Assembly (NCBI RefSeq): GCF_946478805.1
Contig: NZ_CAMLDC010000002.1
Coordinates: 124,001 to 188,000 of the forward strand
Reading direction: 5' to 3'
Source of the DNA: an uncultured Fluviicola sp.
GTDB lineage: Bacteria; Bacteroidota; Bacteroidia; Flavobacteriales; Crocinitomicaceae
DNA: 64,000 nt
Under the pieces are notes generated by a model that had not been told where the DNA came from, ran no database searches, and saw nothing but the letters and a program-made list of their open reading frames with translations. Made by a program: the position numbers and the translations under genes. Positions 18,708 through 26,499 of this stretch are shown here, piece after piece; position 1 is the first letter of the stretch; the number at the start of each line of letters is the position of its first letter.

Positions 18708-19502
18708 ATGAAAAAAAAACGCAACTATTGGATCCTTTCTATCGGATTATTATTTGCTTCTTCAAGTTTCGGACAACTTCAAAACGGAAGCATTGCTCCT
18801 AATTTCACCTTGACTGACATTAATGGAACAACTCATTCACTTTACGATTACCTGGATGCAGGTAAAACCGTTTATATTGATTTTTTCGCCTGTCATTGTC
18901 CTTATTGCTGGAATTACCACAACACACATGCGCTGAGCAATTTATACGATACTTATGGTCCAGACACACCTGAAAACAAGGTATTTGTTTTTGCCATTGA
19001 ATTGGATGCGAATAATGGAACCAATGAATTCTATGGTATCAGTGGAATTACTCAAGGCAATTGGGTAGCCGGAACAAATTATCCGCAAATAAATCCGGAA
19101 GGAGCCGCAAGATCATCTATCATTTCGGACTTTTCGGTGAATTATTATCCCTTGATTTATGCCATTTGTCCGGATCGGACAATTACCGAGATTGGAAAAA
19201 AAACAACCGCACAATTATATGCTCATGTTGAAACATGTTCCAACTCGCTTGGCTTTTCAGAATCGGAAGAAGTCTTTTCAGTCAATCAAAATGAAAGTAA
19301 AATCACCGTTCATTCAACAACCGATTTCAGTGATTCCAATGCTTCAATCGTGTTAACGGATATACAGGGCAAAAAAATCTTTCAGCAACCCTTTTCCGGC
19401 ATCCAGGACACATTCAATCTCGAATCATTGAACCGGGGAATCTATTTCCTCCAGGTTGTACAACAGTCAAGTATCCTTTTTTCAAAAAAAATTCAATTTT
19501 AA
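18708..19502 (+). CDS. Secreted thioredoxin-fold protein with T9SS type A domain
   Basis: A 264-residue exported protein: signal peptide (about 1-22, ending SSSFGQ), a redoxin/TlpA-type thioredoxin domain (about 25-175) with active-site CHCPYC in FFACHCPYCWNYH, and a C-terminal type A sorting domain (about 185-264, ending in GIYFLQVVQQSS...). The CPYC motif is the glutaredoxin/DsbA type, here preceded by an additional Cys two residues before. A role in extracellular thiol chemistry is likely. It follows the sigma/anti-sigma pair by 105 bases and leads a run of closely packed genes. Confidence 0.85.
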   Translation: MKKKRNYWILSIGLLFASSSFGQLQNGSIAPNFTLTDINGTTHSLYDYLDAGKTVYIDFFACHCPYCWNYHNTHALSNLYDTYGPDTPENKVFVFAIELDANNGTNEFYGISGITQGNWVAGTNYPQINPEGAARSSIISDFSVNYYPLIYAICPDRTITEIGKKTTAQLYAHVETCSNSLGFSESEEVFSVNQNESKITVHSTTDFSDSNASIVLTDIQGKKIFQQPFSGIQDTFNLESLNRGIYFLQVVQQSSILFSKKIQF

Positions 19503-19506
19503 TTCC

Positions 19507-19965
19507 ATGAAAATTCTTCTATTATCAGCTTTGCTCCTTCTTGGAAACACGGCTATCGCACAATCCTCATCCCGCAAAACCCAATTTAATCTCGAAAATG
19601 GATTAGCCATTCAGGGTTATGACCCGGTAAGTTATTTCAATGGCAAACCAACGGTTGGGAAAAAGGATTACAGTTTTACATTCAGGGAAGTTACTTATCG
19701 GTTTACAACAGTTGAAAACAAACGTGCATTCGAGAAAAATCCTGAAAAATATGAACCTCAGTATGGCGGCTGGTGCGCCTATGCCATGGGAAGTGATGGA
19801 ACCAAAGTCGAGATCAATCCAAAAACTTACAAAATTGTTGACGACAAGCTGTATTTGTTTTATGATTTCTATTTCACCAATACATTGAAAGATTGGAATT
19901 TGAAAGAAAAAACGCTTAAAGCCAAGGCAGATGTGAACTGGCTTCATTTTTATTCCGGAAAATGA
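19507..19965 (+). CDS. Secreted YHS-domain protein
   Basis: A 152-residue exported protein: signal peptide MKILLLSALLLLGNTAIAQ, then a YHS-type domain (about 35-85) with the family features QGYDPVSYF, YSFTFREVTYRF and NPEKYEPQYGGWCAYAM. YHS domains are associated with metal (copper, heme-linked) proteins. An in-frame ATG at 19456 inside the previous gene is rejected, because the signal peptide starts at 19507. Its stop overlaps the next start by 4 bases (ATGA). Confidence 0.86.
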   Translation: MKILLLSALLLLGNTAIAQSSSRKTQFNLENGLAIQGYDPVSYFNGKPTVGKKDYSFTFREVTYRFTTVENKRAFEKNPEKYEPQYGGWCAYAMGSDGTKVEINPKTYKIVDDKLYLFYDFYFTNTLKDWNLKEKTLKAKADVNWLHFYSGK

Positions 19966-21293
19966 TGAAAAAGTATCTTCCATACATAGCAGCCATTATT
20001 GCAGCAGCCATCATGGCGCAAACGCTTTATTTTAAGTTTACGGCTCAAGAAGAATCGGTTATTCTATTTACCAAATTGAATATGGAACCGAATGGTCGAA
20101 TTCTCATCGGGATATTGGAATTGATTGCCTCTATTTTGATCCTGATTCCCAAAACCAGGTTCCCCGGAGCTTTCCTGGGACTGGGACTAATGAGCGGTGC
20201 CCTGTTCTTTCACCTCACAATTATTGGAATTGAAAGTAATCATGATGGTGGAATGCTTTTTATACTCGCAGCAATTACCTGGATCTGTTGCTTTTATTTA
20301 AGTTTCAAACCAACCATGAAAATTGCTAAATCTATTCTAAAAAAAGGTTCAAGGACTTCCGTTCTAATTGGATTTGGGCTGATTTCTTTCCTTTCTTCCG
20401 AAGGATTTGCGCAAGGATGCAGTGATGCCGGTTTTTGTTCTGTCGGAGACTTGAAAAGTGAATCGGTTGACACTTCTGATTACAAGAATAAAATAGGTTT
20501 GATCCCTGTAATTGGCATTGGAGAAGATAACACATTCATTTTCACTCCAACTTTGCAATACGATAGGCAATTGAATAAGATTTGGAGCATTCAGACCAAA
20601 TTCACTGTCAATTATGCAAGTGGAAACTTAGGAAATGCCTTTGGTTTAGGAGATCTGATCCAAAGCTGTTCCTATAATGTTCAGTCAAATAGAAAACTCA
20701 AAGTCAGTTTCACTGCCGGTGTTAAAATTCCGCTTAACAACAGCAATCAACAGGCTGCCGGGAAATCCCTTCCGATGACTTATCAAAGCAGTTTGGGAAC
20801 ATTGGATGCAATTGCCGGCCTCGGACTCAGATTCCATCGATTCAAAGCCGCATTTGGATTGCAGGCTCCGATTACGAACCTGTATTCTCAAAACGGAAGG
20901 AAAAGTGCCAATGGCTTCCTGAGTAAGGAATGGGATTCCTTGCAAGCAAATCCTTATCCTTCTACCAACGGCTTTATACGAGCGGCTGATGTCCTGTTTA
21001 AAATCGAATACAATTGGAAATTAAGTCAAAAAATGACACTCATTCCGGGTTTTTTGTCCATTTACCATTTGGCAAAAGATAAATACCAGGAAACAAAGGG
21101 TGACGAAACTTTTCGTTCCATCAAAGGTTCTGAAGGACTAACCGTCAATTTCACCTTAGTCGCTGCTTATCAAATCTCCAAACGCTTAAAAACTTCTCTC
21201 ACTTTCGGCGTTCCGCTTGTTGTCAGAAACGTTCGTCCGGACGGATTGACAAGACGTTTCGTTCTGGGTCCGGAAATCAGCTATAATTTTTAA
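19962..21293 (+). CDS. DoxX-like membrane domain fused to a beta-barrel-like protein
   Basis: A 443-residue ORF of two unlike parts. Residues 1-118 form a four-helix DoxX-like inner-membrane domain (helices about 7-24, 46-63, 68-90, 97-115). Residues 119-151 read as a signal peptide (MKIAKSILKKGSRTSVLIGF, ending SSEGFAQ), and 152-443 look like an outer-membrane beta-barrel (alternating hydrophobic strands, C-terminal ..EISYNF). No stop separates them. An internal ATG at 20316 would start the barrel separately, or signal peptidase may cut the fusion. A run of seven A at about 20338-20346 lies at the junction. DoxX relatives act in redox/thiosulfate-linked membrane functions; the barrel's cargo is unknown. 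It is coupled by ATGA to YHS. Confidence 0.75.
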   Translation: MMKKYLPYIAAIIAAAIMAQTLYFKFTAQEESVILFTKLNMEPNGRILIGILELIASILILIPKTRFPGAFLGLGLMSGALFFHLTIIGIESNHDGGMLFILAAITWICCFYLSFKPTMKIAKSILKKGSRTSVLIGFGLISFLSSEGFAQGCSDAGFCSVGDLKSESVDTSDYKNKIGLIPVIGIGEDNTFIFTPTLQYDRQLNKIWSIQTKFTVNYASGNLGNAFGLGDLIQSCSYNVQSNRKLKVSFTAGVKIPLNNSNQQAAGKSLPMTYQSSLGTLDAIAGLGLRFHRFKAAFGLQAPITNLYSQNGRKSANGFLSKEWDSLQANPYPSTNGFIRAADVLFKIEYNWKLSQKMTLIPGFLSIYHLAKDKYQETKGDETFRSIKGSEGLTVNFTLVAAYQISKRLKTSLTFGVPLVVRNVRPDGLTRRFVLGPEISYNF

Positions 21294-21296
21294 ACT

Positions 21297-21800
21297 ATGA
21301 CTACAATTATCTCCAAATTATCTTTTCAACTTCATTCCATTGCTTCTCTTCTGCACGGATTGGAGTCGATCGATTATACCCATCCTATCCAAGAAATGGG
21401 AAATGCAACCATCGGACAACATGTCCGGCACACTGTTGAAATTGCTCAGAGCTTGGTAAACGGGTATATCTCGGAAGAAATCAATTACGAGAAACGCAAG
21501 CGTGATCTGGAAATTGAGACATCGTTAAAGCATGCGCGTAAAATATGTCTTGAATTGATTTTACTGATTAATCGTTCGGACAAAAAATTGATCCTGGTTG
21601 AAGAAAATGAATCCGGCGAGCTACTTCGGATCAAGAGTAATTACAGCAGGGAACTTCATTTTGTCCTGGAGCACACAATCCATCATATGGCACTTATTAA
21701 AACAGGACTCAGAATTATCAAGAAAGACATTACTGAAGATCATTTCGGAATGGCCTATTCAACCATTCAATACCGATCAAATTCATCATGTGCACAGTAA
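21297..21800 (+). CDS. DinB-family protein
   Basis: A 167-residue protein of the DinB/YfiT-like four-helix-bundle superfamily. Family signs are the metal-ligand histidines: QHVRHTVEIAQ in the second helix and the later LEHTIHHMALIK pair. Many members are thiol-dependent metalloenzymes (bacillithiol/mycothiol transferases), but substrate is not deducible. Three bases separate it from the DoxX/barrel gene, and its end overlaps the next start by 13 bases. No signal peptide, so it is cytoplasmic. Confidence 0.82.
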   Translation: MTTIISKLSFQLHSIASLLHGLESIDYTHPIQEMGNATIGQHVRHTVEIAQSLVNGYISEEINYEKRKRDLEIETSLKHARKICLELILLINRSDKKLILVEENESGELLRIKSNYSRELHFVLEHTIHHMALIKTGLRIIKKDITEDHFGMAYSTIQYRSNSSCAQ

Positions 21801-22504
21801 TTTATATTCCAACTGAAAAAGGAGCATACTTATGTTCTGTTCGTGATGAAAATCCGCTTCGGGAACGAGCCGGTTTCCCGGTTGAGATAACAACTGAAAA
21901 ATACCGTTTTTGGGCGCCGATTGATCCACTAGCCGGTGGAACATGGTGGACGGTCAATCAAATGGGACATACCATTATTCTATTAAATGGGGCCTTCACG
22001 AATCACTTGCCGAACACCAGACTGTATCAGAAAAGCAGGGGATTAATTGTCAAAGAACTGAGCCAGGAAACCAATCTGCAGGAAGCCTGGGATCAAATTG
22101 ATTTAAGGGATATTGAACCATTTACCCTTATTCTCAAATATGAGAAAGAATTGATTGAATGCAGGTGGAACGGGCAATCGAAATTTTGGAAAAAAATGGA
22201 TCCGGAACAAGCTCACATTTGGGCTTCAGCAACATTATACCCTCTTGAAGTCAGAAGACAGAGAGAACTTCTATTTTACGATTTCATTTCAAAACCTGTT
22301 TCCAAAATAAGCGATATTGAAGATTTTCTCTTTCGACACAGTGAACCAAAAAACGGCTTTATCATGCATCGTTTTGAACAATTGAGGTCCTTATCCGTTT
22401 CCCTGTTTGATTTCGATGATGCAAAATCAACCCTTGAAATCTATTATCATGACTTACTGGCTCAGAAAAAGAGCAATCAAATCATTCAACTAAGCGCTCT
22501 ATGA
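21788..22504 (+). CDS. NRDE/TANGO2-family protein
   Basis: A 238-residue cytoplasmic protein. It starts with MCTVIYIP, so Cys2 may become the N-terminal nucleophile as in Ntn hydrolases, and contains the family block SVRDENPLRERAG (NRDE variant) and GGTWWTVNQMG. TANGO2 relatives have been implicated in heme mobilisation. The start is fixed by Cys at position 2. It is embedded in the overlapping operon, -13 and -4 bases from its neighbours. Confidence 0.85.
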   Translation: MCTVIYIPTEKGAYLCSVRDENPLRERAGFPVEITTEKYRFWAPIDPLAGGTWWTVNQMGHTIILLNGAFTNHLPNTRLYQKSRGLIVKELSQETNLQEAWDQIDLRDIEPFTLILKYEKELIECRWNGQSKFWKKMDPEQAHIWASATLYPLEVRRQRELLFYDFISKPVSKISDIEDFLFRHSEPKNGFIMHRFEQLRSLSVSLFDFDDAKSTLEIYYHDLLAQKKSNQIIQLSAL

Positions 22505-23568
22505 AAGATTATTGGAATCGAAAAATAATTCGTTTGAGTCATTGGGAATATTGGAATTCAAGTGTCATTTACCTCCCTATTTTTCCATATCTTCTCTTTT
22601 TAATGCTTAAAACACGAGACCTGTTCTTTTTCATCTCCGCAAATCCCGGAATTGAAAATGGCGGTTTTACCCTGGAATCAAAGTGGAAAGTCCAGGATCA
22701 GATGAAACACAAATATTTTCCGAAAACCGCTCTTATCTCAAAGAGCATTGATTTAGAGCAGCTTACACAAAAAGTCCGCTTTTTTCAATTTCCACTTTAT
22801 TTAAAACCGGATATCGGTGGAAAAGGACGCGGTGTTGTACAAGTTCATTCACTGAAAGAACTCAATTGGTATCACGAAAACTGTCCTTTGGATTACCTGG
22901 TGCAGGAAAAGATCAGTTACCCGAAGGAAATCGGGGTGTTTTTCATCAAAAAACCTCATGAAAACCAGGGATACATTTCCGGAATCGTTGCCAAGAAATA
23001 CATCCGGATAATTGGAGACGGCATACAGACCATTGAAAAATTATTACGGGAAAATCCGCGCTATTTCTTACAATTGAGTCGGTTAAAAAAAGAAAATGCA
23101 GGAAAACTTCAAAAAATCTTAAAAAAAGGGGAAATTGAAATCATCAGTGAAATTGGTAATCATGCCCAAGGTTCCGAATTCACCGATTGTTCAAAACGAA
23201 TCAATCCACATTTAAACCGGTTGATCAATAAGTTGGCAGACGAACTAGAAGGATTCTATTTTGGTCGGTTTGATATCCGTTTTAATTCGTGGGAAGAATT
23301 GGAACGCGGCGAAAATTTTGCGATTATTGAAGTCAACGGATCCGGGAGTGAACCGACACATATTTATGATTCATCACATTCCCTGTTTTTTGCCTGGTCT
23401 GAAATCATGCGTCATTGGAAAGCGATGAGCATAATCAGCCAATCTGTAAACCAACAGAAAAGAGGTAAAATCTCTTTCATCGAGGGAGTTAAATTACTTC
23501 GGAATCATACCAAAACAATGAAACAATTGGATCACTTTTCCAATGCTATTCAATTAGAAAAAGTATGA
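22501..23568 (+). CDS. ATP-grasp ligase
   Basis: A 355-residue ATP-grasp enzyme related to D-Ala-D-Ala ligase/carbamoyl-phosphate-type folds. Seen: LKPDIGGKGRGVVQV (ATP-binding loop), YLVQEKISYPKEIGVFFI (second loop), GRFDIRF and the magnesium-binding IIEVNGSGSEP. ATP-grasp enzymes form an acyl-phosphate and ligate it to an amine or thiol, often between amino acids. Substrates cannot be deduced. The immediately following LysE-type exporter (ATGA overlap) suggests that the product, perhaps a dipeptide or modified amino acid, may be exported. Confidence 0.82.
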   Translation: MKDYWNRKIIRLSHWEYWNSSVIYLPIFPYLLFLMLKTRDLFFFISANPGIENGGFTLESKWKVQDQMKHKYFPKTALISKSIDLEQLTQKVRFFQFPLYLKPDIGGKGRGVVQVHSLKELNWYHENCPLDYLVQEKISYPKEIGVFFIKKPHENQGYISGIVAKKYIRIIGDGIQTIEKLLRENPRYFLQLSRLKKENAGKLQKILKKGEIEIISEIGNHAQGSEFTDCSKRINPHLNRLINKLADELEGFYFGRFDIRFNSWEELERGENFAIIEVNGSGSEPTHIYDSSHSLFFAWSEIMRHWKAMSIISQSVNQQKRGKISFIEGVKLLRNHTKTMKQLDHFSNAIQLEKV

Positions 23569-24236
23569 AGTTCCTGGAAAAATTCCAACACCCGGGTTTG
23601 GTGGGCGGATTCATTAGCCTGATCGGAACCTTGCCATTCGGCGTACTCAACATTTTGGTCTTTACAATCGGAGCCCGGGAATCCGTTCAAGATGCATTGC
23701 TTTTCGCCTTTGGTGTCGTTTTATCAGAAATCGTCATTGTGGCTTGTTGTTTAAAGTGGTTCAAGTTGCAATTCAAAAAGACAAATAGCATCCAAATCCT
23801 TCAGTATTTAATGGTCGGATTTATCTTTTTTCTGGCTTTTCAACAAATCCAACAAATTGGGATTCCACCCGAACAAAAAACAGATTTTCTAGCTTCCAAT
23901 TGGCCACGCTTTCTTCTTGGAGTAGGATTAAGTGCGATTAATCCCAGTCAATTCCCTTTTTGGATTACCTGGAATGAAATTCTCACCAACAAAGGAATTC
24001 TCCAAACCCGGCGAAATCGAAACGGGTATCTTGCCGGAATCGGTATCGGAACTTTTACCGGATTAAGCTGTTTTATTTTTGCTTCTCAATTGATCCACGA
24101 CTCTACGGAATTATTGCAATCAAAAACGTATTATCTTTCTGTCGCAGGGATTTTCGCTCTCACCGGAATAATCTTGTTAGTCAAATTAGTGTGTCGTCGA
24201 TTCAAATCTTCAGGCATCAAATCACAAACATCCTGA
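23565..24236 (+). CDS. LysE-family exporter-like membrane protein
   Basis: A 223-residue membrane protein of about six helices, LysE/RhtB-like. The N-terminal block GGFISLIGTLPFGVLNILVF resembles the family's first helix, and NPSQFPFWITWNEIL is the conserved mid-protein Asn-Pro segment. Members export amino acids or their derivatives, and small metabolites. It is the last gene of the overlapping run (ATGA with the ATP-grasp gene), followed by a gene-poor region with REP-like elements. Confidence 0.8.
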   Translation: MKFLEKFQHPGLVGGFISLIGTLPFGVLNILVFTIGARESVQDALLFAFGVVLSEIVIVACCLKWFKLQFKKTNSIQILQYLMVGFIFFLAFQQIQQIGIPPEQKTDFLASNWPRFLLGVGLSAINPSQFPFWITWNEILTNKGILQTRRNRNGYLAGIGIGTFTGLSCFIFASQLIHDSTELLQSKTYYLSVAGIFALTGIILLVKLVCRRFKSSGIKSQTS

Positions 24237-24282
24237 GTTTTCGCTCAAAACCGGATTTTATTTAAATCATTCTGAAATGAAA

Positions 24283-24401
24283 TGATGATCGTTCATTATC
24301 AGTAGAGGAAATTCGTAAAGCAACCGGGATTGACGATCCCGGAGATGAATAAGTTGTTGAAGGATCTGAAGTAGAGCTTCTACGCGCTCACTTCAGATTG
24401 A
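24283..24401 (+). pseudogene. Possible decayed coding remnant
   Basis: In one frame the DNA reads DDRSLSVEEIRKATGIDDP, then with a one-base shift EMNKLLKDLK, stop, SFYALTSD, stop. The helix-rich text looks protein-like, but there is no start, a shift and stops, and I do not know a family. It may be the tail of an eroded gene. The rest of the 466-base gap (24237-24702) holds the three repeats listed below and no other gene. Confidence 0.2.
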
Positions 24402-24439
24402 AAGGTGGGGAAATAATTGTTGCTAGTGGTGATTGGTAC

Positions 24440-24472
24440 GCCACCCCTCTCGGTCTCCCCTCAAGGGGAGAG
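24440..24472 (-). repeat. REP-like palindrome C (left copy of perfect pair)
   Basis: Read on the minus strand: hairpin CTCTCCCCTTGAGGGGAGA then tail CCGAGAGGGGTGGC. The first 32 bases match 25104-25135 exactly, on the other side of the DUF559 gene. Confidence 0.8.
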
Positions 24473-24540
24473 ATTTCTAATCCTTCTCTTGCTATTAAAT
24501 TGCAGTACTTCTTATCGTTAAGATAGACGGTCCATTCTAT

Positions 24541-24573
24541 CTCCCTCCTTGAGGAGGGACTAAGGGAGGTGGC
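24541..24573 (+). repeat. REP-like palindrome A
   Basis: Hairpin CTCCCTCCTTGAGGAGGG followed by tail ACTAAGGGAGGTGGC. Same architecture as the neighbouring copies, opposite orientation to copy B, so the two can pair as a REPIN-like doublet. Confidence 0.8.
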
Positions 24574-24621
24574 TAGCGCGGGTTTGGTGCGGACGATGGG
24601 CAGTAGGGCTTATGATCCTCA

Positions 24622-24653
24622 GCCACCCTCCTCAGTCCTCCCTCAAGGGAGGA
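24622..24653 (-). repeat. REP-like palindrome B
   Basis: On the minus strand: TCCTCCCTTGAGGGAGGA followed by CTGAGGAGGGTGGC. It faces copy A with a 48-base spacer, 49 bases before the DUF559 start. Confidence 0.8.
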
Positions 24654-24702
24654 AGCCATAAAATCCTCTTGTGATTGTTGATTTTTCTACTTAAATTAAA
24701 GT

Positions 24703-25089
24703 ATGAAAACATTTAGCCACAATCACTACAACCCCAAACTGAAAGAGTATGCCCGTGAATTACGAACGGAGACTGTTTCCAAAGCAGAAAAGGTGATCTG
24801 GAAAGGATTGCTATCCAGGAAACAAACCGGAGAACGCTTTTTGCGTCAACGGCCTATTTATCACTTTATCGTGGATTTCTTTGCCCCGGAGATCGGACTG
24901 ATTATTGAGATCGATGGGAATTCGCATGTTAACAAGGGAAATTATGACCGCTACCGTGAAGATAAACTGGTGTCGCTGGGTTATACGCTGATCCGTTTTA
25001 AAGAAGGTGATGTGATCTGGAATATGGATGTGGTTTCAGAACAGGTGCGGCATGTGATTCATGTTTTGAGAGTGGGGATGCAGGAATGA
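24703..25089 (+). CDS. DUF559 endonuclease-like protein
   Basis: A 128-residue protein of the DUF559 family, which has the very-short-patch-repair/restriction endonuclease-like fold. It begins SHNHYNPKLKEYARELRTE, typical of the family, and keeps the candidate catalytic block VDFFAPEIGLIIEIDGNSH (Asp, then Glu-Ile-Asp). Length is normal for the family. No partner methylase or toxin gene is adjacent. It is bounded by REP-like palindromes on both sides (three before, two after), which resemble each other and not the host genes. By analogy with RAYT transposases and REP sequences it may drive the spread of those repeats; that is inference. Confidence 0.86.
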   Translation: MKTFSHNHYNPKLKEYARELRTETVSKAEKVIWKGLLSRKQTGERFLRQRPIYHFIVDFFAPEIGLIIEIDGNSHVNKGNYDRYREDKLVSLGYTLIRFKEGDVIWNMDVVSEQVRHVIHVLRVGMQE

Positions 25090-25103
25090 TGATTCTGCCT
25101 TCT

Positions 25104-25136
25104 GCCACCCCTCTCGGTCTCCCCTCAAGGGGAGAA
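25104..25136 (-). repeat. REP-like palindrome D (right copy of perfect pair)
   Basis: Same orientation as copy C and identical to it over 32 bases (25104-25135), 664 bases apart, starting 15 bases after the DUF559 stop. Confidence 0.8.
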
Positions 25137-25193
25137 GACTTGAGATCCTCCTTCTTTTAGTACTTCTATTTTCAAATAGGAGGCATATTTGGT

Positions 25194-25212
25194 CTCCCTC
25201 CTTGAAGAGGGA
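25194..25212 (+). repeat. REP-like palindrome E, truncated
   Basis: Hairpin CTCCCTCCTTGAAGAGGGA without the AGGGAGGTGGC tail. It lies 7 bases before the end of bioA, which runs toward it, so it may also end bioA transcripts. Confidence 0.65.
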
Positions 25213-25218
25213 AACAAA

Positions 25219-26499
25219 TCACAAACTGTCTAAAAAATTCAGTAAAACCACATGCAATTTATCCAATTCCTCTTCCGAAATGCAATACGGCGGATTCAGG
25301 TACAATACATTTCCCAGCGGACGAATCAAACAGCCTTTTTCAAGGAAAAAATCATATGCTGTATCCCGAATGGAGGAATAATAGTTATTTCCCTCTCCTG
25401 TTTCTATTTCAAAGCGAAGGATCGTGCCGCACAAACCAATCTCCTTCACTTTCAGATGGGTTTTTAAAGCCTCGATAAAATAGCGGTGACGCTCTTCGAT
25501 CCATTCGATGGAATCCCAGGTTTCAGGTTGTTCAAACAAATCGAGGCTTGCATTCGCAACGGCACAGGCCAATGCACTTCCCGTAAAAGAATGCCCATGA
25601 AGCAAGGCTTTAGCGGTTTCAGGATGCAGGAATGCATTGTAAATTTCGTCCGTCGCAACCGTTAATCCCAATGGAAGGATTCCACCTGTTAAGCCTTTCG
25701 ACAAACAAATGATATCCGGCGCATACTGACAAAAATTATGAGCGAATAATTTCCCGGTTCTTCCCCAAGCCGTCATTACTTCATCAAAAATGACCAAGGC
25801 ATTGTATTTTCGGGCCAAGGATACAAATGCGTCCAACCAGGTAGCATCGTACATGCGCATTCCGGCAGATCCCTGGACCAATGGTTCCACTATGATAGCA
25901 GCCACTTCTCCGGACTTCAGGATTTGTTCTGCTTGAATCAAGGATTGACTTCGCGCTTCATCTTTGGGAAAATCAATGAAATCTACATCAAAGAACAAGT
26001 GTTCAAAAGGCTTGTTGAAAGCGCCTCGCTGACCGATTGACATGGCACCGAACGTATCACCGTGATAAGCACCATCCAATGCGATGACCCGTTTTTTCGT
26101 TTCGCTTTTATTGAACCAATATTGAAAAGCCATTTTTAAGGCCACTTCAACTGCTGTCGATCCATCATCCGAGAAAAACACTTTTTCCAGTTTTTCAGGA
26201 AGCAGTGAAGTGATGCGGTCTGCCAATTTAATGGCCTGTGGATGTGTTACCCCTGCAAAAATAACATGATCCAATTGAGAGAATTGTTCTGTTAATGCCT
26301 GGGCCAAATACGGATGACCGTGTCCGTGGACATTTACCCACCAGGATGAATTCGCATCAATGTATGTTTTCCCATCCGAATCAATCAACGAAGTGGCTTC
26401 TGCCCTTACAATGTGCAAAGGTTCCTTTGCGGTCTGCATTTGTGTGAAAGGATGCCAAATGTGTTTTCGATCTTTTTCTAGGCTTGTTGCTCTATCCAT
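25219..26499 (-). CDS. bioA: Adenosylmethionine-8-amino-7-oxononanoate aminotransferase
   Basis: BioA, 426 residues; transfers an amino group from S-adenosylmethionine to KAPA in biotin synthesis, PLP-dependent, cytoplasmic. Seen: the N-terminal HIWHPFTQMQ (substrate/SAM-related block of BioA), ANSSWWVNVHGHGHP, FFSDDGSTAVEVALKMA, ALDGAYHGDTFGAMS, DEVMTAWGRTGK and LSKGLTGG with the PLP-binding Lys (about residue 267). It overlaps bioD by 22 bases. bioB and bioF are not in the window. Confidence 0.95.
   Translation of the reverse strand: MDRATSLEKDRKHIWHPFTQMQTAKEPLHIVRAEATSLIDSDGKTYIDANSSWWVNVHGHGHPYLAQALTEQFSQLDHVIFAGVTHPQAIKLADRITSLLPEKLEKVFFSDDGSTAVEVALKMAFQYWFNKSETKKRVIALDGAYHGDTFGAMSIGQRGAFNKPFEHLFFDVDFIDFPKDEARSQSLIQAEQILKSGEVAAIIVEPLVQGSAGMRMYDATWLDAFVSLARKYNALVIFDEVMTAWGRTGKLFAHNFCQYAPDIICLSKGLTGGILPLGLTVATDEIYNAFLHPETAKALLHGHSFTGSALACAVANASLDLFEQPETWDSIEWIEERHRYFIEALKTHLKVKEIGLCGTILRFEIETGEGNNYYSSIRDTAYDFFLEKGCLIRPLGNVLYLNPPYCISEEELDKLHVVLLNFLDSL

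Noticed and set aside
19456..19506. Longer start for the YHS protein
   Set aside because: The extra residues lie within the previous gene and would place basic and hydrophobic text before the signal peptide.
24237..24702. Hidden small gene in the gap before DUF559
   Set aside because: Besides the low-confidence remnant, no ORF with start, ribosome site and stop was seen; most of the gap is repeats.
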